Under the pieces are notes generated by a model. That model did no database searches. It was not told the DNA's origin and saw only the letters and a program-made list of their open reading frames with translations. Below are positions 37,201 through 43,200 of a DNA stretch of 57,369 bases, one piece after another. Source of the DNA: a virus. The stretch covers positions 1-57,369 of the IMG/VR virus record IMGVR_UViG_3300013115_000339; one strand, written 5' to 3'. The first letter of the stretch is position 1. Each line of letters starts with the position of its first letter. A program made the translations under genes and the position numbers.

Positions 37201-40200
37201 TTTCCGCCCGCAGGAGCCCACGGAACGTCTCCGTCCTTCCATCCCATATCATGTTCGGTATCCGTAAAATCAATAACAGTAGATCTGCGTACCCACACAT
37301 TTGCTTCATCAATATCTGGATGTATCGACTTGGCCTCATTTGATCTTAGGTATGCCACATTTGCGTTTGGATTCTGGGTATCCTTTAAATTTAATTGAAT
37401 AATATATGGATTATGGGCGCCTGTGGCTAATGTATCATTATCTCCAGATACATAATAAGAAAATACCCAACGTCTTCCTGTTGGAATTTTGATTGCCCAA
37501 GTTCCATTATGAGCAGCAGAAGTAGTATCGTCATAGTAATTGACGTTGGCAAATGTCACCTCTAGGCCGGAAGGAGTAAGAGGTGACCTAATTCGTAAAC
37601 TATTTCCCCCAGGAATTTCTGAGGGCGACCTTGTGGTATCAATGGTTACATTTGCCAGGCCGTTCTCCGCAATACCTCCCCCACCCTCCACCGTCATAGG
37701 ATATGGTTCTTGTCCTGTACGCGAAACTTTCCCCACCCCTGGTTCGTGACCTCTAAATATGTCATAATCAGCCGGGTCATCAAAGGTAGAATACCCTCTT
37801 GAAATAATATTATCACCACGCTGATAGGCTCCAGAGACACCTGCTGCAAAACTCTCAAGATATGAAAGACCAATTGCATTTTCTGGGGCAGGATTCCAAT
37901 ATTGTGTTGCTGTTACAGAGTCTTGAATTGCAGGAGGAGATGTTGATAATGTATTTGAAATATAAAGAGATGCCACATTTGGAGTTCCGTCAAGATTTAC
38001 TGGGTAGTCAGTAACAACCCAAATGTCACCGTTTCCAGATGCAGCAGGAACATTAGAAAGTAAAGCAAAGAACGCAAGAATTTCTCTGTCGGCTGCTGCC
38101 TGTGCGACTGCCGCAGATGAGTATGCATCGTCTGCACGGCCCTGGGCAGCAAGTGCAGCAGCATTGGCATTATACGAAGACGCAAGTGCATTGGCAACCC
38201 GGTCATCTTCTGTCGAGTACCATGCAGAACGGTCAGAAAGTTCATTAAAGGTAAATGGAGAACCCGGATGCCACACAATTGTCTGAGCAGTATAATTTGA
38301 ATTATTCTGATTGTATACAAATTCAATATTATTGTTTGATGTGTTGACCCATCGGTCGCCATGCGGAGACGGATTGTCCAGCCTGTCCTTGGGAGTGAAC
38401 TCTGGATCTGGCCCAAAGTATGGATTGGAACCATAGTTCGGACCATAATGATTTACAATCTTTCCGTCTGCAAGGGCCCGCGTATAATCATTGTTTGCAT
38501 ATCCTAAGAGATATGTGGTGCCAATTCCATTGTTTGGGGCTGGGTGCCAGTAGTGAACATCATCAGAAGGAGTATTGGCATTAGTGCCAGAAGTGTCTTC
38601 TTCCAACATGAATCCATCATACCAAATTGTGTTTCCTGAATGAATGGAGGTTCGTACAGAAGAACTTGATGACACGCCATCGGCAATAGTTAGTCTGGGC
38701 ACAATCTCGTCAACATCATTCCAGGCAATTGGGGTGGCGGCTGCTCCGCCAGACGCTGTTCCTTCGGCAGTATAGACTGTGCTTAAAAGAGTGAAATTAG
38801 GCAATCCTGTGCCGTGTAAATTGGTCGGAACTTGGAGCCCTTCTCCGGGAATTGTAGAAGTATATCTAAGATCCAGAACCGCAGATTGCCGCTCCCATTT
38901 ATTTTTTGCAGTAATATTTGCTCGGGCGTATCGGACAGAGGCAAGGTTCGCAGTCGGAGTTTCGGTATTTCTTAACCATATTGAAACCTCTTGCCCGTCA
39001 AAAGGGTCTGACGCAGAACTATACCAATCGGAGTCAGTATATGTCCAATATGAAAATATCCACTTTTTTCCTTTGGGAATTTTAATTCCCCCATAAGAAT
39101 TTAATTGTGCCTCGGTATCCGCTCCCGGATGAGTGCCGGGGGGCCAATTTGCTCCTAGCGCAAACCCGTGATAATGTAACGACTCTTCTCGCATTCTATG
39201 TCGAATGCTTGCCCCACCAAATTTTGAATGAGTCGTGTCAATAGAAATATTTCCGGTCCATGACGGGGCCCCATAATAATTATCAATTTCAGAAATAGGA
39301 TATTTAACAGATACACTATCGCGTCTATACTGGTCTTCTGGATATTCAAAAGTAGTATATGCTCTCGGCATATAGTTGGCACCCAGGTCAATATAGTGCG
39401 CTCCTGTATTTTGTGTATTTGCCCTATAGATTGCTCCTGTGTTTGCAGAACCATCTGCCTTTATTGCAAGATCGGTTTGAATCCAAACATCTCCGTTTCC
39501 TGAAGCATTTGGAATTGAATTTGTGGTCGAGGGATCAAAGAAAACCTGAATCTCTCTATCGGCTGCTGCCTGGGCGGTCGCCGCAGCCTGAACTGCACTA
39601 TATGAAGTAGAGAGTGCATTGCCCGTTCTCAAGTCTTCTGTGGAGTACCATCCATCTGGAGAAGCCGAGGTGGCTGCATAATGAAAAGCTACCTGGGCAG
39701 AAGGAACTGCGGCATCAATATCATTCTGATGATAGCGGAAAACAATATTGTTGTTTGAAGTGTCAATCCAGAAGTCGCCATGCGGCTGTGGATTTGCAAG
39801 ACCTGTCGGAGTTGTATTTGGAATTGGGCCCCAGGTGCCCTTGTCCGGCCCAGAAACAGTATAGTGGGTTCCAAAGTGAGTGACAATCTTTCCGTCTGTG
39901 AAATTTTGTGTCTGGACAGGAAGGGTCTTGAAGACCCATGATTCCAGAGTCTTTATTCCTTCTGGAACTGCGGTTGGTCTTGTGATTTTGCCAACAAGAA
40001 AGTCGCCATTTGCTGCGTCTGGAGTGAACTTAAAAACGCCGGTACTATTATCATACGCTTGCCACGATTCAGATACAGGTTCCCATTCGACTGTAATAAA
40101 ATGGTCATGACTTCCCATGCCAGCAGGGCTCGAAAATCGCACGGAAGCACTTTGATTGGTATACATAATATACCTTGCTTCAGTAGTTTCGCCCGTGCCG

Positions 40201-43200
40201 CCAGCCCCTTCAAGCCTTGTGTGAATGGCCCCAGTTTCGGGAATCCCATAACCCCCAGATTCTGGATACCACAACTTTCCGGTTGGTCCGACAAAATCAA
40301 CTCCTCCGCGATTGTATGCAGAAAACTCTCCCTCGGCCGAGGCGGAGGTGCCGGGCTCAAACTCCTGGGTCGAATTCTTATAGAACACCACATTGCCTGT
40401 CGCGCCCACTCCCATGATGCCATTGGCTTCTGGATACACAGGGAACGGAAGGTCGCTGGTTCCGAATGCACTTATGGCAAGAGAGTCTGCCCGCGATGCC
40501 GTTTCTCCGGCAGTCCATGCCTCAAGATAGACCTGACCAATTGCACTATCGGGAGATTGTTCCCAAGCGCCGGACCCTGGTGCCCTTGCAACATATATTG
40601 AACTTGTATTCAGCGTTGCAAAACTATCTGTATCAATCCATATATCACCATTTCCCGAAGCGACTGGTGGTGATGAATTATTAAGTGAACCAGTTTCAAA
40701 GAATGCAAAGATTTCTCTGTCGGCGGCCGCCCGAGCCGATGCCGCATTTGCGAGCGCATCATAGGAAGTAGAGAGTGCATTGCCTGTCCTCAAGTCTTCT
40801 GTTGTATACCAGCCATCTCCGTTTGTTACAGATGTCCAGAAAATATTTTGAGCAGTCGGAATTGCATTAAAATCATTCTGGTGATACCTGAAAATGATAT
40901 TATTATTTCCTGTATCAATCCAGAAGTCTCCGTGCGGTTGTGGATTCGGAAGCCCTGTCGGAGTCGTATTTGGAATGGGTCCATGCTGGCCGCCATTGTC
41001 TCTGGAATCATAATAATGGGTAACAATCTTTCCATCTGTAATTTTTCTTCCGAATACAATTGCAGTCCCATCAGAGGGTTCTTTGAATTGTGACGGAGCA
41101 TATACATTGTCTGGGACTTCTTCTAGTTGGAGGGCATCGAACCATGCGTGTACATTATGGGTCGAGCCTGCTTTGACTCCTGAAGAATCTACCGCAACGG
41201 CATCCAATCGAATCATCATAGAATTTAGATTTGCTGCATATGGTTTTGACCAAGGGGTAGAGTCTCCAGTACCGACTAAAATATGGGATGGGTCGGCAGG
41301 GGCTAATGAACTTATTCCATCAACAAGACCCCTTCCATAAAGTTCTGAATCATATTCAGTAATATCAAGATCGGTGTGTGTGGCATTTGCTCCCGTGAGG
41401 TCAAAATATACCCACATTCGTTCCCACTCATTATTGGCGCTGAGTCTTCCCTTGCCATTGGTGGAATTGAAAACCGTTACTATGTTTGCCGATGGGCTAT
41501 CTTTGTCTCGAAGGCCTAGGGCGGGGGCAATGCGAGTTTGAAGTGCATTATTCGATTTCGCATACCATGACAAAATCCATTTTTTTCCTCTTGGAAGATG
41601 AACTGCTGGATAATTATACGAGCCTCGGGTCCAAAGGCCCTGGCGCGTAAATCGTGCCCAAACTTCACTATTTCCCGAAACCTCTAACGAATTTGTTCCA
41701 ACCCAGCCAGAAGTTGTATTAATGCTTATTACAGTATCTTTAGGAGTGCCACTAAGCGAGCTATGCGATACAAGAAAAAATGGATATGGAAGATTTGTTT
41801 GTGTGGGGTCTAATGAAATATCATAATCACTCAGAGGAGCATCAAAGAGAGAATATCCTCTTGGCATAATATTAGTGCCACGATCAAATACTCCAGAGAC
41901 ACCCGAAGAATAACTTTCAAGATACATCAAACCAATTGCATTGTTTGGCCCATAGTTCCAGAAAAGGTCACTCCCTGCTCCAATTCCGGGAATGCCCGAA
42001 GTGGTATTTGAAACAAAGATTGAATTTAAATTCTTGGTTCCTGTGGAATCAATTGCGGTGTCTGTCTTGATCCAGACATCACCATTGCTTGTGGCAGTCG
42101 GCGCACCAATCTCAAAGAATGCAAGGATTTCCCTGTCGGCGGCCGCCTGTGCATCTGCTGCTCTCGAAAGTGCATTTGCTGCGCTGTCATCTATTATTTG
42201 ATCGGCGGCAATCCTTGCATTTCTTTCTGAGTCTACAAGACCTGTTGCATCTCCTGCGGCACCATCCTGAAAGTCCCACCATCCTGTTGGCTTTGTTGTC
42301 TCGTCCCAAAGACCAGATGTTGCAGTATTGTGAACCGTCTGGGCCCAGGCACCCAGGCCTGTTGAAATATATCCCTTATGGGCTGCCGAAACAAATCCGT
42401 CTTCTGTGCTTACCTTATAGTGTGAATTATTACTAAATGCAGTATTTGTTCTATAGATATAAAGATGATTCTCTGGAGGATTTCCGAATATGTCATACCA
42501 TTGGTCGCCTTCTGGATTTCTATTTAATTCTCCCGTAGAAAGAACGGCGACATTCGGACCATAAAACGGATAGACTTCTGCGGACCTTGGGACATAGAAA
42601 TTAATTTGAGCCCTGTCTGCCAAATCTCTTCCTTCGAGGCCAACAATATATGCACGCCCAGTAGGATTGGTGCGGTCGCTTCTCCATGCCAGCCCCACCG
42701 TCGAACCAGAAGAAGTCTCTGTTGCAGAAGAATCGTCAAAGCCGCCGCCCGAATTGGCATACCTGAAAATTGCATTGGTACTCCACGACCCATCAAGATG
42801 CCTGCCGTAGATACTCGTATTAATCCATATGTCATTGTATGTCCATGCAACATCAGACTGAGCATTCCCATAGGTTCCACTCGTAGGAGCAGCAGAACCT
42901 TCTTCTGTAAAATAAATAACATTCTGATTATCAAGAAGCCCCAAAGATTTTGTTGCATTGGCAGACGCATTGGCAGCAAGATCATATGCAAGAATTGCCT
43001 GATCCATTGCCGTGTTTGCAGCCGTTTCGGCATAGTCGAGTACATGAGCAATGCCACCCAACAGATCGTTCCTTATGCTGTCAACGGTTACCATTTCTCC
43101 GTCGATTTCAATCTGTGCGGCGCGGCCGGACCAACGGGTTACTTGGTCGATCCCATCTGTCTGTGCATTGAACGAACTGAGTGTGGCAATAATAAAATCA

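Noticed and set aside
36540-42150. CRISPR-like or mobile repeat array because of recurring 15-20 bp identities
   Set aside because: The repeats are in frame, encode the same protein motif, and are spaced by 1-6 kb; they are coding module repeats.
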